Below, in pieces: positions 4,912 through 5,376 of a stretch of 5,376 nt of DNA; within the stretch, counting starts at the first letter, position 1; the number at the start of each line of letters is the position of its first letter. The notes under the pieces are model-generated. The model was not told the origin of the DNA. It did no database searches and saw only the letters and a program-made list of their open reading frames with translations. The position numbers were made by a program, and so were the translations under genes. This DNA is from Clostridiaceae bacterium. Lineage in GTDB: Bacteria > Bacillota_A > Clostridia > Acetivibrionales > Acetivibrionaceae. The stretch spans positions 1 through 5,376 of the forward strand of contig JAAZCB010000423.1 of the NCBI GenBank assembly GCA_012513545.1. Reading direction: 5' to 3'.

Positions 4912-5376
4912 AAGTTGCCCCCGTTATCATACTTTTTAAGCGAAATCAATATGCTTGTTCCTTCACCGGTACTGCTCCTTGCCCAGATTTTGCCTTCCAT
5001 GCCTTCGATTATCTGTTTAGCAATAGCAAGACCAAGACCGCTTCCTCTCATAACTTCACGTGCTGAATCGGCACGGTAGAATCTGTCGAATATATTGGGA
5101 AGGTCTTTTTGTGCTATACCTGCACCATTGTCCCGGATTTCAATTATAATGCTGGAAGTAGTCTCTCTTAGTAAAATATCAATTATGCCGTGGTCTTTAT
5201 TCATGTATTTTCTGGAATTCTCAATAATGTTAAGTACAACTCTCCTGAACTTTTCACGATCAACATTTACAAACCTGAAGGCTGAAAGCTCGTGTACTGT
5301 TGATATTCTGATGTTTTCCTTTTCAAGCTCCGGTTCAATTTCATAGATGCAGTATTCAAAAAAACTGATTATATCA
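4908..5376 (-). CDS. Sensor histidine kinase, C-terminal part (5' end off-window)
   Basis: The last 155 residues of a two-component sensor kinase are present. The frame is open from the right edge (first full codon at 5375), so the Met at 5204 is internal, not a start. What is visible is nearly the whole HATPase_c catalytic domain (fragment numbering): N-box LNIIENSRKY at 48-57 with Asn53; G1 box DNGAGI at 82-87; F-box IFDRFYRAD at 95-103; G2 box GSGLGLAIAKQI at 111-122; G3 GEGTSI at 137-142. These bind ATP and Mg2+ for phosphorylation of the histidine in the dimerisation helix, which lies off-window with the sensor and membrane segments. The short tail ends NGGNL. The gene precedes the regulator and overlaps it by four bases; kinase-first order is less common than regulator-first. 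All ATP-binding motifs look intact. Confidence 0.95.
   Translation of the reverse strand, partial: DIISFFEYCIYEIEPELEKENIRISTVHELSAFRFVNVDREKFRRVVLNIIENSRKYMNKDHGIIDILLRETTSSIIIEIRDNGAGIAQKDLPNIFDRFYRADSAREVMRGSGLGLAIAKQIIEGMEGKIWARSSTGEGTSILISLKKYDNGGNL
4918..4922 (-). promoter_or_regulatory. Ribosome binding site of the response regulator
   Basis: GGGGG on the minus strand, within the last codons of the kinase gene, lies six bases before the regulator's ATG (4911). It supports that start and, with the ATGA overlap, coupled translation. It resembles the G-tract used by the protease gene. Confidence 0.6.

Noticed and set aside
4908..5204. A 98-residue stand-alone ATPase-domain protein starting at Met 5204
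   Set aside because: The same frame stays open to the window edge and encodes the N-box LNIIENSRKY directly before this Met, so it is an internal codon of a full kinase.
4436..5346. Plus-strand open frames at 4436-4621 and 5095-5346
   Set aside because: They are antisense to the response regulator and kinase, whose conserved motifs fix the true coding strand.

Overview
The window looks like chromosomal DNA of a low-GC, Gram-positive anaerobe of the class Clostridia. The evidence is AT-rich intergenic DNA, G-rich Shine-Dalgarno tracts, a TTG start codon, a secreted protein anchored by three S-layer homology (SLH) domains, and an OmpR-type two-component pair of Bacillota style. A relative of the cellulolytic clostridia (Acetivibrio or Ruminiclostridium group) would fit, but that is an inference from style and the species cannot be named from this sequence.

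Layout: positions 1-83 are the 3' part of a 5S rRNA, so an rRNA operon ends here. A perfect 13-bp hairpin (89-120) follows as its terminator. Positions 121-634 are a very AT-rich spacer of about 500 bases with no convincing gene. It holds several promoter-like elements, the best being TTTACA-17-TATTAT at 403-431, and a leader of nearly 200 nt in front of one large gene. That gene (635-3946, + strand) encodes a 1103-residue exported protein: signal peptide, I9-like propeptide, subtilisin-type S8 domain, beta-sandwich, chitobiase C-terminal-like domain, acidic and Gly-rich linker, an unassigned beta-rich region, and three SLH domains at the C-terminus. Asp213, His252 and Ser412 form the expected triad, but the oxyanion-hole Asn is replaced by Gly344.

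Positions 3947-4209 are a spacer with several inverted repeats and no clear T-tailed terminator. Convergent to the protease, on the minus strand, lies a two-component operon: a sensor histidine kinase whose 5' part is beyond the right edge (4908-5376), then an OmpR/PhoB-family response regulator (4210-4911). The two genes overlap by ATGA.

The protease would be exported and held on the cell surface by SLH domains, probably cleaving or binding proteins there. The kinase would phosphorylate the regulator at Asp52. Nothing in the window shows that the regulator controls the protease. No mobile element, CRISPR array or tRNA is visible. The observations most worth following are the altered oxyanion hole of the protease and its long, multi-promoter, possibly structured leader.
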